DNA of 64,000 nt from Phaeobacter piscinae (GTDB taxonomy: Bacteria; Pseudomonadota; Alphaproteobacteria; Rhodobacterales; Rhodobacteraceae): contig NZ_CP010684.1 of NCBI RefSeq assembly GCF_002407245.1, forward strand, positions 23,500-87,499, in the 5' to 3' direction. The notes under the pieces are model-generated. The model worked only from the letters and a program-made list of their open reading frames with translations, was not told the DNA's origin and did no database searches. The translations under genes were made by a program, and so were the position numbers. This document shows, piece after piece, positions 9,558-19,638 of this stretch (the stretch's first letter is position 1; every line of letters starts with the position of its first letter).

Positions 9558-10655
9558 TTAGCGTTTGTAATTCTGGGTGACGAAGGGCAGGGCGACGATT
9601 TCTGCGTCATGGGCCTTGCCACGAATGATCAGTTTGACCTGTTCGCCGACCTTGCCGTGCGGGGCCGCGACATAGCCCATGGCGACCGGGCCGCCGACGG
9701 TGGGGCCAAAACAGCCAGAGGTGATCTCACCAATGGTGTTGCCTTCGGCGCATTGGATCTCAACGTGCTGACGGGCAGGGGCGCGCCCGGAGGGTTTGAT
9801 CCCGACCAGTTTCTTCGCCGCGCCTTCGGCCAGCTCTTTCTGGATGCGGTCAGCACCGGGGAAACCGCCCTCTTCCTTGCGGCGTTTCTGGATCGCCCAG
9901 GCCAGCGACGCCTCAATCGGAGAGGTCGACTGGTCAATATCGTTGCCATAGAGGCAGAGGCCCGCTTCCAGACGCAGGGAGTCCCGCGCGCCCAGACCGG
10001 CCGGCTCACAATCCTCATGGGCCAGGAACAGTTTGGTGATGCGTTCGGCGTCTGCATCGGGGATGGAAATCTCATAGCCATCTTCGCCAGTGTAGCCGAG
10101 GCGCGACAGCCGACATTCCACACCGTCGATATCAGCGACGATGGTTTCCATGAACTTCATCTCACGGGCAGCAGGGCACAGATCGCCCACTACATTTTCG
10201 GCGGCGGGGCCCTGAACGGCCACCAGCGCGCGGTCGAAGATCTCGGTCACTTCGACGCCGTCGAGATGCGCCTTCATGTGGGGGATGTCCTGATGACGCA
10301 GGGCCGCGTTCACCACCACGAAATAATGGTCGCCGGCGTTGGAGACGATGAGGTCATCCATGATGCCGCCGTCTTCATTGGTGAAGAAACCATAGCGCGC
10401 CTTGCCTTCCTTGAGGGTGGCATAGGCCTGCGGGCAGATCGCTTCCAGTTTCTCGCCGACGTTGTCGCCGCGCAGGATCACCTGACCCATGTGGCTGACA
10501 TCGAACAGCGCAGCTTTCTCGCGGCACTGCTTGTGCTCTCCCATGATGCCCATGGGGTATTGGACCGGCATTTCCCAGCCGGCAAAGTCGACCATCTTGC
10601 CGCCGAGGGCGACATGCAGGTCATAGAGCGGAGTACGTTTCGGCGCGTCGGTCAT
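9558..10655 (-). CDS. gcvT: Aminomethyltransferase, glycine cleavage T protein
   Basis: A 365-residue T protein. It transfers the one-carbon unit from aminomethyl-lipoyl GcvH to tetrahydrofolate, releasing ammonia. Visible marks are the N-terminal 'TPLYDLHVALGGKMVDFAGW', the 'ALFDVSHMGQ' folate-site loop near residue 50, 'LSRLGYTGEDGYEISIP' near 180 and 'RDSLRLEAGLCLYGND' near 220-235. The C-terminal barrel ends in 'HDAEIVALPFVTQNYKR'. It directly precedes gcvH on the minus strand. About 80 bases with a GC-rich hairpin separate it from the symporter gene upstream. Confidence 0.97.
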   Translation of the reverse strand: MTDAPKRTPLYDLHVALGGKMVDFAGWEMPVQYPMGIMGEHKQCREKAALFDVSHMGQVILRGDNVGEKLEAICPQAYATLKEGKARYGFFTNEDGGIMDDLIVSNAGDHYFVVVNAALRHQDIPHMKAHLDGVEVTEIFDRALVAVQGPAAENVVGDLCPAAREMKFMETIVADIDGVECRLSRLGYTGEDGYEISIPDADAERITKLFLAHEDCEPAGLGARDSLRLEAGLCLYGNDIDQSTSPIEASLAWAIQKRRKEEGGFPGADRIQKELAEGAAKKLVGIKPSGRAPARQHVEIQCAEGNTIGEITSGCFGPTVGGPVAMGYVAAPHGKVGEQVKLIIRGKAHDAEIVALPFVTQNYKR

Positions 10656-10690
10656 AGCGTCTTGCCCTTGAATTGGAATGTGAAAGGAAC

Positions 10691-10716
10691 CGGGGCGCGA
10701 CGCCTGCCGCGCCCCG
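10691..10716 (-). terminator. GC-rich hairpin between symporter gene and gcvT
   Basis: CGGGGCGCG (10691-10699) pairs perfectly with CGCGCCCCG (10708-10716) around an eight-base loop. On the minus strand it follows the symporter stop by 17 bases and is followed by 'GTTCCTTTCA', only mildly T-rich. It may act as a partial terminator or a transcript 3' end inside the locus. Confidence 0.5.
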
Positions 10717-10733
10717 ATGTAGGTTGATTTTGG

Positions 10734-12110
10734 TTATTCTGCCGCGCCTTTGCTCGGCTCTTCGGTCTGCCCGTTGGAGGCAAAGAACTCTTTGGTCACC
10801 TTGAAGACAACCGGGCTCAGCAGGGCGAGAGCGATCAGGTTCGGGATCGCCATCATGGCGTTCAGCGTGTCTGCAAGCAGCCAGATGAAGCCCAGATCAG
10901 CAGTCGCCCCGAAGTAGATCGCGACGATCCACAGCACACGGTAGCCGATCAGCACCTTGGCACCCAAGAGGTAGCCGACGCATTTCTCGCCATAGTAGGA
11001 CCAGCCCAGAATGGTGGTAAAGGCAAAGATCGACAGCGCGATGGCAATCACATAGCCGCCAAAGCCGGGCAGGGAGGTTTCAAACGCCAGCGAGGTCAGC
11101 GCGGCACCACTTTCGCCCGACGTCCAGGCGCCGGAGGCGATGATCGCCAGACCGGTGATGGAGCAGACGATGATGGTGTCGATGAACGTGCCCAGCATCG
11201 CGATCAGACCCTGGTTTACCGGACCTTTGGTCTCAGCTGCGGCATGCGCAATCGGAGCGGAGCCCAGACCGGCTTCGTTCGAGAACACGCCACGCGCCAC
11301 ACCAAAGCGGATCGCGGCCCAGACAGCGGCACCGGCAAAGCCACCTTCAGCAGCGGAGGGGGTGAAGGCATAGGTGAAAACCAGACCCAATGCGTTGCCC
11401 AGTTGGTCGGCGTTGATGATCAGCACCAACAGACCGATGGTGATGTAGCTGACTGCCATGAACGGCACCAGCTTACCAGCCACAGCCCCAATGCGGGTGA
11501 TGCCGCCAAGGATCACGGCACCGGTCAGCGCCATCAGCACGATACCGGTGATGGACGGGTTGAAGCCAAAGTTGGTTTCCAGCACCTGCGCCACACCGTT
11601 GGCCTGCACGCCGTTGCCGATCCCAAAGGCCGCAATTGCGCCGAACAGGGCAAAGGCAAAGCCCAGCCAGGCCCATTTCTGGCCAAGACCATTTTTGATG
11701 TAATACATCGGGCCACCGACATAGTTACCCTGATCGTCCTGCTCGCGGTATTTCACCGCCAGCACGGCCTCAGAATATTTGGTGGCCATGCCCACGAGTG
11801 CGGTCATCCACATCCAGAACAGCGCGCCGGGACCGCCGAGGAACACAGCGGTTGCAACGCCGGCGATGTTGCCGGTGCCGATGGTGGCGGACAGCGCGGT
11901 CATCAGCGCGTTAAACGGGGTGATCTGGCCTTCGCCGTCGCCCGCCTCGCGGCCTTTGAACAGCAGCGCAAAGCCGGTGCCGATGCGCAGGATGGGCATC
12001 AGCTTCAGCCCGACCTGCAAAAACAGGCCAACGCCGAGAATGAGGACCAGCATCAGCGGGCCCCAGACGATCTCGTTGATATAGCCCACAATTGAATTCA
12101 GAACTTCCAT
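10734..12110 (-). CDS. Alanine/glycine:cation (sodium) symporter, AGCS family
   Basis: A 458-residue membrane protein of the AGCS family with about 11 membrane spans. Signature stretches include 'ALMTALSATIGTGNIAGVAT' near residue 70, 'GGPMYYIKNGLGQKWAWLGF' near 132, 'RGVFSNEAGLGSAPIAHAAA' near 274 and 'GWSYYGEKC' near 370. These proteins take up small neutral amino acids, alanine or glycine, with sodium. Its position between lipA and gcvT makes glycine the likely main substrate: it would feed the glycine cleavage complex encoded beside it. GGGAGG precedes the ATG. No glycine riboswitch is visible in the 149 bases upstream. Confidence 0.93.
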   Translation of the reverse strand: MEVLNSIVGYINEIVWGPLMLVLILGVGLFLQVGLKLMPILRIGTGFALLFKGREAGDGEGQITPFNALMTALSATIGTGNIAGVATAVFLGGPGALFWMWMTALVGMATKYSEAVLAVKYREQDDQGNYVGGPMYYIKNGLGQKWAWLGFAFALFGAIAAFGIGNGVQANGVAQVLETNFGFNPSITGIVLMALTGAVILGGITRIGAVAGKLVPFMAVSYITIGLLVLIINADQLGNALGLVFTYAFTPSAAEGGFAGAAVWAAIRFGVARGVFSNEAGLGSAPIAHAAAETKGPVNQGLIAMLGTFIDTIIVCSITGLAIIASGAWTSGESGAALTSLAFETSLPGFGGYVIAIALSIFAFTTILGWSYYGEKCVGYLLGAKVLIGYRVLWIVAIYFGATADLGFIWLLADTLNAMMAIPNLIALALLSPVVFKVTKEFFASNGQTEEPSKGAAE

Positions 12111-12259
12111 ATTTTTCCTCCCTTTAGGTGGTATTCTCTGGCCTTAGATTGCCTGTCCCGGCCTTTGCTGCGGTTCGCGACCGGTGACAAGTCATTTTCT
12201 GGGTTCCGCCCCTCCTGCCGCGACCGACCAGCCGCGGGGCAGACCCCAAATGCGGGGGT

Positions 12260-13228
12260 TTACGCTGTGCTGTCTCCCCCTGCATTGACGCTGGTGAGCT
12301 GCCGGTTCCGGGCCTCTTTCAGCGCTGCAAAATCCTCATCCGCGTGGAAGGATGAGCGGGTCAGAGGTGTCGCCGAGACCCCCAGGAACCCTTTGCTTCG
12401 GGCCATCCGCTCAATCTGCTCGAACTCCTCAGGGGTGACGAAGCGATCAATCGGATGGTGTTTCGGGGTGGGCTGCAGATATTGGCCCACGGTCAGGAAA
12501 TCGACATCTGCGGCGCGCAGATCGTCCATCACCTGACGCAGATCTTCCAATGTTTCGCCCATGCCAACCATCAGGCCGGATTTGGTGAACACCTGCGGAT
12601 TGGCGCGTTTGGCGTCATCCAGCAGGCGCAGCGAGCTGTAGTAGCGCGCGCCGGGACGGACACGGGGGTAGAGATGCGGCACGGTTTCCAGATTGTGGTT
12701 GAACACATCCGGCGCGGCCTCAAACACGATCTCGGCGGCGTTGCCCTTGCCCAGAAAATCCGGGGTCAGCACCTCAATCGTGGTGTCGGGGGTCTGGTGG
12801 CGCACGGCGCGGATGGTCTGGGCGATATGTTCGGCGCCGCCGTCCTCAAGATCGTCGCGGTCAACGCTGGTGATCACCACATGGCGCAGCGCCAATTTCT
12901 TCACCGCCAAGGCCACGCGACCGGGTTCAAAGGCGTCCAGCGCATCGGGGCGGCCGGTGGAGACGTTGCAGAAGGAACAGCCGCGGGTGCAGACCTCCCC
13001 CATGATCATCATGGTGGCGTGGCGTTTGGACCAGCATTCGCCAATATTGGGGCAGGCGGCCTCTTCGCAGACGGTGGTCAGATTGTGGTCCCGCATCAGA
13101 CGCCGGGTCTCGAAATACTCGGCGCTCTCGATTTTCTTGCGGCGGATCCACTTCGGCTTACGCGGAATCTCGCTATCGGCCTTTTTCGACTTTTCCGGGT
13201 GGCGGAGCCGCGGCATCGGGACGTTCAT
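12260..13228 (-). CDS. lipA: Lipoyl synthase
   Basis: A radical-SAM enzyme of 322 residues that inserts two sulfurs into octanoyl groups on lipoyl domains. The auxiliary cluster motif is '[12 protein letters not shown]' (CX4CX5C, near residue 55) and the radical-SAM motif is 'CTRGCSFC' (CX3CX2C, near 82). I chose the ATG at 13228 because AGGAGG lies nine to ten bases before it and the usual '[20 protein letters not shown]' N-terminus follows; the frame stays open a further 23 codons upstream. It follows lpd by 37 bases and would lipoylate GcvH and the 2-oxoacid dehydrogenases. Confidence 0.96.
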   Translation of the reverse strand: MNVPMPRLRHPEKSKKADSEIPRKPKWIRRKKIESAEYFETRRLMRDHNLTTVCEEAACPNIGECWSKRHATMMIMGEVCTRGCSFCNVSTGRPDALDAFEPGRVALAVKKLALRHVVITSVDRDDLEDGGAEHIAQTIRAVRHQTPDTTIEVLTPDFLGKGNAAEIVFEAAPDVFNHNLETVPHLYPRVRPGARYYSSLRLLDDAKRANPQVFTKSGLMVGMGETLEDLRQVMDDLRAADVDFLTVGQYLQPTPKHHPIDRFVTPEEFEQIERMARSKGFLGVSATPLTRSSFHADEDFAALKEARNRQLTSVNAGGDSTA

Positions 13229-13265
13229 CTGGGGTACCTCCTCAGGGCGAGAGATCTGACAGCGA

Positions 13266-14648
13266 TCAGGCGTGAATGGCCCGACCCATGGCATCAAGGC
13301 AGGCTTCCTTCACCGCTTCGGCCATCGCCGGATGCGCGTGGCAGGTGGCGGCTACCTCACCAACGGTGGCGCCTTTGGTCATCGCCAGCACCAATTCGGC
13401 GATCAGATCACCGCCATGTGCGCCGCAGATATGAGCGCCCAGGATCTGGCCCTCGGGTGTTGCCAGCACTTTGACCGCGCCGTCAGTTTCACCCTGCGCA
13501 CGGGCGCGGGAATTGGCCATGAAGGTGAATTTGCCGACGATATAATCCGTGCCCGCCTCTTTCAGCGCCTCTTCGGTCTTGCCAACCGATGCCACCTCGG
13601 GATCCGTATAGACGATGCCGGGGACGGTGTTGTAATCCACATGCCCCGCCTGACCGGCGAGCATCTCGACACAGGCCACGCCGTCCTCTTCGGCCTTATG
13701 CGCCAGCATCGGGCCGGGCACACAATCGCCAATCGCATAGATCCCTTCGACAGATGTGGAGAAACGTTCATCCACCTCGACAAAGCCGCGCGCATTGACG
13801 GAAACACCCAGCGCCTCCAGCCCCAGACCCCGGATCACCGGGCGGCGCCCGATGGCGACCAGCACCTTATCAGCGACCAGATGCTCTTCCTTGTCTTTGC
13901 CGACGCGGTCCAGCGTCAGGGTCAGGCCATCCTCGCTGCGGTCGATGAATTTCAGCGCGCGGCCCAGCTGGAACTTCAGCCCCCGTTTGGACAGGGCGCG
14001 CTGTGCCAGTTTGGCGATTTCGCCGTCGATGCCCGGCAGGATCCGGTCGAGGTATTCGACCACAGTGACCTTTGCACCAAGACGCGACCAGACCTGGCCC
14101 AGCTCCAGCCCGATGACACCGGCACCGACCACCACCAGATGCTTGGGCACCTCTGGCAGGGTCAGCGCGCCGGTGCTGGACACCACGTCGCCCTCGTCGA
14201 TATCGACGCCCGGCAGCGGGGTGGGTTCGGAACCCGTGGCAATCAGGATGTTCTTGGCCTCGTGGATGTCGTCGCCGACCTGAACCTGACCCGCGGCGGG
14301 AATGCTGGCCCAGCCTTCGATCAGGTCTACGCCGTTTTTCTTGAACAGGAAGGCAATGCCCTTGGTGAGATCGCCGACAATCTTGTCCTTGCGCGCCATC
14401 ATCGCGTCCAGATCCAGCCGGGCGCCATCAATCGCAATCCCGTGACCGGCCAGATGCGACAGGCTTTCGTATTTTCCGGAGGAGGAGAGCATCGCCTTGG
14501 AGGGGATGCAGCCGACATTCAGACAGGTGCCGCCGAGGGTTCCGCGTCCTTCGACACAGGCCACCTTGAGCCCCAGCTGAGCCGCGCGAATGGCTGCAAC
14601 ATAGCCGCCCGGGCCACCACCAATAACGATCAGGTCATATAGGCTCAT
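13266..14648 (-). CDS. lpd: Dihydrolipoyl dehydrogenase (L protein)
   Basis: A 460-residue flavoprotein disulfide reductase. It reoxidises dihydrolipoate on GcvH or on 2-oxoacid dehydrogenase E2 subunits with NAD. The FAD fold is '[20 protein letters not shown]' at the N-terminus, the redox disulfide is in '[14 protein letters not shown]' near residue 40, the NAD fold is '[14 protein letters not shown]' near 175, and the catalytic His/Glu pair is in '[13 protein letters not shown]' near the end. The start at 14648 has GGAGGG upstream and matches the family; an upstream in-frame codon would add 11 unlikely residues. It heads the glycine-oxidation run and is divergent from an XRE-cupin regulator. 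Confidence 0.96.
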   Translation of the reverse strand: MSLYDLIVIGGGPGGYVAAIRAAQLGLKVACVEGRGTLGGTCLNVGCIPSKAMLSSSGKYESLSHLAGHGIAIDGARLDLDAMMARKDKIVGDLTKGIAFLFKKNGVDLIEGWASIPAAGQVQVGDDIHEAKNILIATGSEPTPLPGVDIDEGDVVSSTGALTLPEVPKHLVVVGAGVIGLELGQVWSRLGAKVTVVEYLDRILPGIDGEIAKLAQRALSKRGLKFQLGRALKFIDRSEDGLTLTLDRVGKDKEEHLVADKVLVAIGRRPVIRGLGLEALGVSVNARGFVEVDERFSTSVEGIYAIGDCVPGPMLAHKAEEDGVACVEMLAGQAGHVDYNTVPGIVYTDPEVASVGKTEEALKEAGTDYIVGKFTFMANSRARAQGETDGAVKVLATPEGQILGAHICGAHGGDLIAELVLAMTKGATVGEVAATCHAHPAMAEAVKEACLDAMGRAIHA

Positions 14649-14702
14649 CGCCCGCCCTCCAGTTTGTCTGTCAGGGAACATATGTCCCTAACTCCCCCAT
14701 GA

Positions 14703-14756
14703 GTTTCCTTTAAGAAACTTTTCCACCATAAGCAACTATTGGTTTCACATAGAAAC
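14703..14756. promoter_or_regulatory. Two GTTTC-N5/6-GAAAC inverted repeats in the lpd/regulator promoter
   Basis: GTTTC at 14703-14707 faces GAAAC at 14714-14718 (six-base spacer). A second copy has GTTTC at 14742-14746 and GAAAC at 14752-14756 (five-base spacer). Both are followed by a run of three or more T. A third dyad, AGGGA-N7-TCCCT, lies about 20 bases closer to lpd. Repeated sites in a divergent promoter suggest an operator for the XRE-cupin protein. That link is inference from position and repetition. Confidence 0.5.
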
Positions 14757-14813
14757 TTTGACCTGTGTCTGAGAGGGAGTTAAACATTGGGAAATTCAGG
14801 AGATTGCCCGCCA

Positions 14814-15425
14814 ATGGAACCCATCAATCCGGAAGACGGCGCCCCCGTTGCAGAGGTTGCCGAGGCCCCGGACGGCGATGCGCTGGGGAAAATGATTCGA
14901 GATTCGCGTAAGGAAATGGGCCTGACGCTGGAGGAGGCGGCCAAGGCCGCCAATATCGGTCGCTCCACCCTGTCGAAGATCGAGAACAACCAGACCCGCC
15001 CCAGTTTCGAGATCATTCGCCGCCTGATGCAGACGCTGGATCTGCAGACACCGCAGCTCTTTGTGCAATCCGCCAAGAGCGATATTTCCGGTCGGCGCGA
15101 TTACACCCGCAAGGGTCAGGGTGAGCATCAGGAAACCGAGACCTACGACCATGAGCTGCTGTGTACCGAGCTGACCAGCAAACGGATGCTGCCCTATTTC
15201 AGCCGGATCAAGGCGCGGGATGTGTCGGAGTTCGAAACTTGGATCCGCCACAGCGGCGAGGAATTCATGTTGGTGATCAGCGGGGAGCTGATCCTTTATA
15301 CTGAACACTACCGCCCGCTGCCGATGAAGGCCGGCGATACGGTCTATTATGACAGCGGCATGGGCCATTGCTGCGTATCAACCAGCGAAGATGACGCGCA
15401 TGTCCTCTGGGTCTCGCTGGACTAA
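14814..15425 (+). CDS. XRE family regulator with C-terminal cupin domain
   Basis: A 203-residue protein with a Cro/C1-type helix-turn-helix at about residues 25-80 ('KEMGLTLEEAAKAANIGRST' then 'LSKIENNQTRPSFEIIRRLM') and a cupin fold at about 120-203 ('HSGEEFMLVISGELILYTEH', 'GDTVYYDSGMGHCCVS'). Cupin-XRE proteins usually sense a small metabolite and repress or activate a neighbouring catabolic operon. I prefer the ATG at 14814, with AGGAGA before it, over a TTG 27 bases upstream. It is divergent from lpd, so it is a candidate controller of the glycine-oxidation locus. The ligand is unknown. Confidence 0.88.
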   Translation: MEPINPEDGAPVAEVAEAPDGDALGKMIRDSRKEMGLTLEEAAKAANIGRSTLSKIENNQTRPSFEIIRRLMQTLDLQTPQLFVQSAKSDISGRRDYTRKGQGEHQETETYDHELLCTELTSKRMLPYFSRIKARDVSEFETWIRHSGEEFMLVISGELILYTEHYRPLPMKAGDTVYYDSGMGHCCVSTSEDDAHVLWVSLD

Positions 15426-15455
15426 TCCCCGTCTGCTGGCACCAGATCACGCGCC

Positions 15456-15491
15456 ACAAAAACGCCGCCCGCGCATTGGCGGGGCGGCGTT
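15456..15491 (-). terminator. Terminator after dabA
   Basis: AACGCCGCCC (15461-15470) pairs with GGGCGGCGTT (15482-15491), a ten-base-pair stem. On the minus strand the stem is followed by a T-run (GTTTTTGTGG). It lies about 25 bases after the dabA stop and between converging genes, so it is a good intrinsic terminator for dabBA. Confidence 0.75.
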
Positions 15492-15516
15492 GTGGGTCAG
15501 GCTGCGGGTGGCTCAA

Positions 15517-17973
15517 CTACTCGGCAGCGATGCCAAGCGAGGCTGCGGCGCCGGGGGCGTCCCCACGATCAAACCGTGACCAGCTGAGATCCCCGTCGTA
15601 GCGCCAGGCCAGCTGCCCGTGCTCATCCATGGCAATCAGATGCAGCCAGCCATTGTCGAACAGGTCGCGCACCTGCGGGTGGCGCTCCAGGATCTGGGTC
15701 ATGGCCTCACGCGGGGCTTCGATCACCACGGTCAGGCGCAGCGGATCATGTTGCAGCGCCTCGCCATCATGCACCGACTGCCACGGCAGGCCGGGTTTCA
15801 GCGCGCCGCCGTTGCCCTCCAGCACGCCGATACCGCCGGCCACATTGTGCAACAGCTTGTTGCCGCCGCCGAACAGGGCCGGGGCAACGCTGGAGCCATA
15901 ATATTGCAGGCTGATCCAGCTGGCGACCACCACCGGCGCGGTCAGGATCAGTTCCAGCACGCCAAATCCCTCATCCGCGCGCCAGTCATAGCTGTGCAGA
16001 AACGACTGCCCGTCCAGCGCCGTGCCCTCGGTCCGGCTGCGTGGCGCCGCGACAAAGGCCCGGCACCCGGCCAGCCCCCATTCGGGGCGCAGCTCAGCCC
16101 AGTCTGACGACCGGCGCAGAATATCGCCGCCCGCCTTGGCGCGGGGCAGCCGGGCGGCGCGTTCACTGCGCGCCAGTGCCCCCGCAGCCTTGACCCAGCG
16201 GCGCAGGCGCGCAAGGTCGCGGGCCAGCCGGGTCTCACATCCGGCCGGCAGATCCTGCTCATAGAGCGTCACCTGATCGGTGGTGGTATGATGCAGCGCC
16301 GCCAGAAACACGGTGTCCTGCGGGATCTCGATCCCCGCCGCAGTCAGGCCCGCGCGCACCCCGGCGTCATTCAGCAGCCCGGCCAGAAGCCGCGCATTCA
16401 CATCCCCTGCGTGACCGCCACAGGCGCCGCAGTGCAGGGCGCTGGCATGGGGGTTGTTGGTCACATCCGCGCCATGGCCTGCCAACAGAACCACCGGGGC
16501 AAAATTATCGGTCAGCGACATCGCCGACAGGATGGTTTTTGCCATTGCGATGCGGCTGTCCAGATCCACCGATGGGTCCAGTTGCGGCGCCGGATCGGTG
16601 GCGGCGCGACCGCTGACACCAAAGGCGTCGCGCAGCAGTTTGCCCGCATAGACCGGGCCCGTCGCCTCAACAAAGGCAAAGGACGAGACGGCCGCCAGTT
16701 TGAACCGCCCCCAGGCCCGTCTGGCCCGCGCCGCATAACGCCGGGCCAGGTCAAGCCCACCCGGTTCCGCAGCCTTGGAACAGACACCTGCCGTCAGCAG
16801 CACCGGCCCCCGGCCTTCGGTGACATCGGATCCGGCTGCGTTATGCGCCGTCGCAAGGCCAAAGAACCCGGCAAATCCGATCGTCTCCACACCGCTATCC
16901 TGCGCTTCCAGAGCGCGGCGAAACACCTCTGAGCGGACATCAATACAGAAGGCTGCCTGTACCGCCGGGCGCGCAGCCGTACCCTCGGCGCCATCCTCAG
17001 CAACCTGGCGCGGGGTGGCCGCAAGCGTGGTGGCCAGCTGCCGCTGGGCGGCGCGTTCTCCGGCCTCCTGCAGGATCGCGTCGATGATGTGATCGCGGCT
17101 TGGCGTTACCGGGGTTTCATGCTGCGCGACCACAGCCTGCCAGCGTGCCTCCATCGCATCGCGGTACTGATGAAACAGCGCCTCGTCAAACACCATGCGG
17201 ATCGCCAGCAGCTCCACCGTGGTGGTGTCGCTGCCGCCCTCCAGCTCGGCCTGCCAGGACAGGTAGCGGCCATATTGCGCCCAGCCCTGAAGGGTGATCA
17301 GCCAGCGATGAAACCCGGTGCCCGCCGCCCCTGAGGTCAGGCCAAGCGTCTCCGAGGCTCGCCCAATCGCGCGCCAATGGGACCGGTTGGTGGCGCTGAC
17401 AAAACTGCCAAAGCCGCGCAGCCCGTGGACTTCCGGCGTCAGGTCGCGGGTGGCAAACTGCCGCCAGGCCGCATAGGCGCCGCCGCTGCGATCCGGTTGC
17501 CACAGGGCCTGACCCTGATCGAAATGGCTGGCCGCAAAGGCGCCGATCCGATCTTCGATAAGGCCGGGCCAATCGATCCCGGAGACCTCAGCCGCCAGGT
17601 CCGCAACCGTGGGCAGGGCCACCGGGTCGCCCGCAGCCTCCGCCGGGGTCAGTGCCGCATGAAGATCCGCCAGCGTCACCCCGCTGAATTCAGCACCGGC
17701 CCGCGCCAGTGCGGCGCGCAGATCGCTGTCGGTGAGTTCCCCTGCGGCCTGTTTTGCTGCCCAATGGCTGCGCTGTGGGGTCACCCGGGTGCCCGCGACC
17801 CGCGCCAACCGCGCCGAGGTCACCGCCAGTGGTTCCTCGCGCTGGCCAAGGAATGGGTTCACCGCCACGCTGGCAGTCAGCGGAAACAGCGGCGGGATTG
17901 CGCGGGCGGCCTGATTGGCGCAGGTGACCAGCTCCAACAGGGCGGCAGGATAGGTTTCGTGCTTCATCAACAT
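15517..17973 (-). CDS. dabA: Inorganic carbon transporter subunit DabA (DUF2309)
   Basis: An 818-residue member of the DUF2309/DabA family, the beta-carbonic-anhydrase-like subunit of the DAB carbon-accumulating complex. The expected zinc ligands are present: Cys and Asp of 'CIDVRSE' near residue 343, His of '[13 protein letters not shown]' near 500, and Cys of '[11 protein letters not shown]' near 515. DabA and a DabB membrane partner are thought to hydrate CO2 vectorially and store bicarbonate in the cytoplasm, using the ion gradient. It starts 18 bases after dabB, so the two form one transcript. The length is at the short end of the family. No Rubisco or carboxysome gene is nearby. Confidence 0.9.
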   Translation of the reverse strand: MLMKHETYPAALLELVTCANQAARAIPPLFPLTASVAVNPFLGQREEPLAVTSARLARVAGTRVTPQRSHWAAKQAAGELTDSDLRAALARAGAEFSGVTLADLHAALTPAEAAGDPVALPTVADLAAEVSGIDWPGLIEDRIGAFAASHFDQGQALWQPDRSGGAYAAWRQFATRDLTPEVHGLRGFGSFVSATNRSHWRAIGRASETLGLTSGAAGTGFHRWLITLQGWAQYGRYLSWQAELEGGSDTTTVELLAIRMVFDEALFHQYRDAMEARWQAVVAQHETPVTPSRDHIIDAILQEAGERAAQRQLATTLAATPRQVAEDGAEGTAARPAVQAAFCIDVRSEVFRRALEAQDSGVETIGFAGFFGLATAHNAAGSDVTEGRGPVLLTAGVCSKAAEPGGLDLARRYAARARRAWGRFKLAAVSSFAFVEATGPVYAGKLLRDAFGVSGRAATDPAPQLDPSVDLDSRIAMAKTILSAMSLTDNFAPVVLLAGHGADVTNNPHASALHCGACGGHAGDVNARLLAGLLNDAGVRAGLTAAGIEIPQDTVFLAALHHTTTDQVTLYEQDLPAGCETRLARDLARLRRWVKAAGALARSERAARLPRAKAGGDILRRSSDWAELRPEWGLAGCRAFVAAPRSRTEGTALDGQSFLHSYDWRADEGFGVLELILTAPVVVASWISLQYYGSSVAPALFGGGNKLLHNVAGGIGVLEGNGGALKPGLPWQSVHDGEALQHDPLRLTVVIEAPREAMTQILERHPQVRDLFDNGWLHLIAMDEHGQLAWRYDGDLSWSRFDRGDAPGAAASLGIAAE

Positions 17974-17991
17974 CGCTTCAATCTCCCGGTT

Positions 17992-19542
17992 TCAGACCTG
18001 TGTCCGCTTTGACCAGCCACCCAGCAGCCGGTCAAAAATCGCATTTGCATAAAGCCCGTTGGCCAGATGAACCCGCAGCCCCGCCGCCGCCGGGTGCATC
18101 GCCCAAAGCGGAAAGGTCGCCTGCGCCACCGCCACCGCGCCAAAGCTGATGAGCGCCAGCAGGATCAGCGCCCATTCCAGTGGGCCGGGGGCCGGGGTGG
18201 CGGGCAGGGTGCCTGCGGTCAGCTTCAGCGCCGCCAGTTGCAGCAGGAAGTAACTGACCGAGGTCGCGCTGGCATAGATCACCGTGCGCCGGGTCAGCGC
18301 ACCGGGGGCGGCATCGGCCAGACCCTGCGCCAGAATATAGGCCACGCCAAAAATCAGGATCACCCCCAGCGCAATTGCCTGCACCGATTTGCCGTCAAAG
18401 CCGAAGATGGCGCCAACCAGCGCATAGATCACGATACCGATGCCAAAGGCCTGCATCACATTGCGCCCGCTTGGCACTGCGACGGGGCCCGGGCGCCGGA
18501 TCGCGGCAACATTGGCCACCGCCTCACCGGCGCTGAGAAACGCATGCGCCTTATAAAGGGAGTGCGCCACGATATGCAGCAGCGCCAGCGGGAACAGCGC
18601 CAGACCGCATTGCATGATCATAAACGCCATCTGCGCGATGGTGGACCAGGCAAGCGAGGTCTTGACCGCAGGCTGCGTCAGCATCACCAGCCCGCCAAAC
18701 AGCGCGGTAAACCCGCCCAGCATCACTAGCAGCGCCATCACTGCAGGGGCCGCCAGCATCACATCGGCAAAGCGGATCAGCAGGAAGCCCCCGGCGTTGA
18801 TCACCCCGGCATGCAGCAATGCCGACACCGGCGTCGGGGCCTCCATCACCTCGGTCAGCCAGCCATGGGTTGGAAACTGCGCCGAGGCGAGAACCGCCGC
18901 AAGCGCGATCAGCACGGCGGCCGCGATTGTCAGCAGATCAGGCGCGGCGGCGGCCAGAATGGTGGCAATATCGCTGTTGCCATAGGCCAGGATCAGCAAG
19001 AGCGCAGCGATGGCCAGGGACAGCTCGCTGGCCCGCGCCACCAAGGCCTTCTTGCGGGCGGCGCGGCGCGCTGTGGTCCGGTCACGGTAAAACAACAGCA
19101 GCTGATGCAGACACAGGCTGGTGGCGGTCCAGGCCAGCACCAGCTGCACCAGATTACCCGACATCACCAGAAGCAGAACCGCCGCCAAAGTGGCCGCCAT
19201 CCAACCGATAAAGGCACCCTGCCGCGCCTCGCCATCCATATAGGTGGCGCTGTAACGCAGCACGATCCAGCCAATGAAACTGACCAGGCAGAGCATCACG
19301 ACGCTGACCACATCCAGCCGCACCGACAGCCCAACCCCAAAAAGACCCAGCAGCGGCGAGCTGCCCGGACCCGCCATCATCAGCAAACCCGCTGACATCA
19401 CCGAGACGACAAAGGCGCCAAGCCCCGCATATTCCGCCAGACGCGGCAGAGGAGCAGGGCGCAGACCGGGGCTGCGGCGGGCACGGACCGCCACCGCCAG
19501 CAGCAGTACCGGGGCCAGAAGCGGCAGAAACAAATACAGCAT
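17992..19542 (-). CDS. dabB: DAB complex membrane subunit (NuoL-like)
   Basis: A 516-residue, very hydrophobic protein of the proton-conducting NuoL/MrpA superfamily with about 13-14 membrane spans. The transporter domain core is at about 100-370, including 'FPTHGWLTEVMEAPTPVSAL' near 225 and 'HAGVINAGGFLLIRFADVML' directly after. It would form the ion channel that drives DabA. I chose the ATG at 19542 (GGGAGA seven bases before, 'MLYLFLPLLAPVLLLAVAV' start). It is upstream of dabA and divergent from a LysR gene. Without DabA beside it one might call it an NADH dehydrogenase subunit; the pairing decides. Confidence 0.88.
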   Translation of the reverse strand: MLYLFLPLLAPVLLLAVAVRARRSPGLRPAPLPRLAEYAGLGAFVVSVMSAGLLMMAGPGSSPLLGLFGVGLSVRLDVVSVVMLCLVSFIGWIVLRYSATYMDGEARQGAFIGWMAATLAAVLLLVMSGNLVQLVLAWTATSLCLHQLLLFYRDRTTARRAARKKALVARASELSLAIAALLLILAYGNSDIATILAAAAPDLLTIAAAVLIALAAVLASAQFPTHGWLTEVMEAPTPVSALLHAGVINAGGFLLIRFADVMLAAPAVMALLVMLGGFTALFGGLVMLTQPAVKTSLAWSTIAQMAFMIMQCGLALFPLALLHIVAHSLYKAHAFLSAGEAVANVAAIRRPGPVAVPSGRNVMQAFGIGIVIYALVGAIFGFDGKSVQAIALGVILIFGVAYILAQGLADAAPGALTRRTVIYASATSVSYFLLQLAALKLTAGTLPATPAPGPLEWALILLALISFGAVAVAQATFPLWAMHPAAAGLRVHLANGLYANAIFDRLLGGWSKRTQV

Positions 19543-19638
19543 AAGAGGTTCTCCCAATCACAATGCAGCACGCGACGCTGCGTCAACGACAGAGGTAACG
19601 CCGGGCGTGGATTAATAAAAATTCATTGTTATGCTCTT

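Noticed and set aside
9462..10727. Long open frame opposite gcvT
   Set aside because: Antisense shadow of gcvT; real protein motifs are all on the other strand.
12111..12259. Possible glycine riboswitch before the symporter gene
   Set aside because: I looked for the paired aptamer with its conserved G-rich core and did not see it. Only a short ACCCC/GGGGT stem is present near the lipA end.
13272..14642. 456-codon open frame opposite lpd
   Set aside because: Mirrors the lpd coding frame; composition is that of a reverse-frame artefact.
17992..19542. dabB as a complex I NuoL or Mrp antiporter subunit
   Set aside because: No other nuo or mrp genes are adjacent; the next gene is dabA, 18 bases away.
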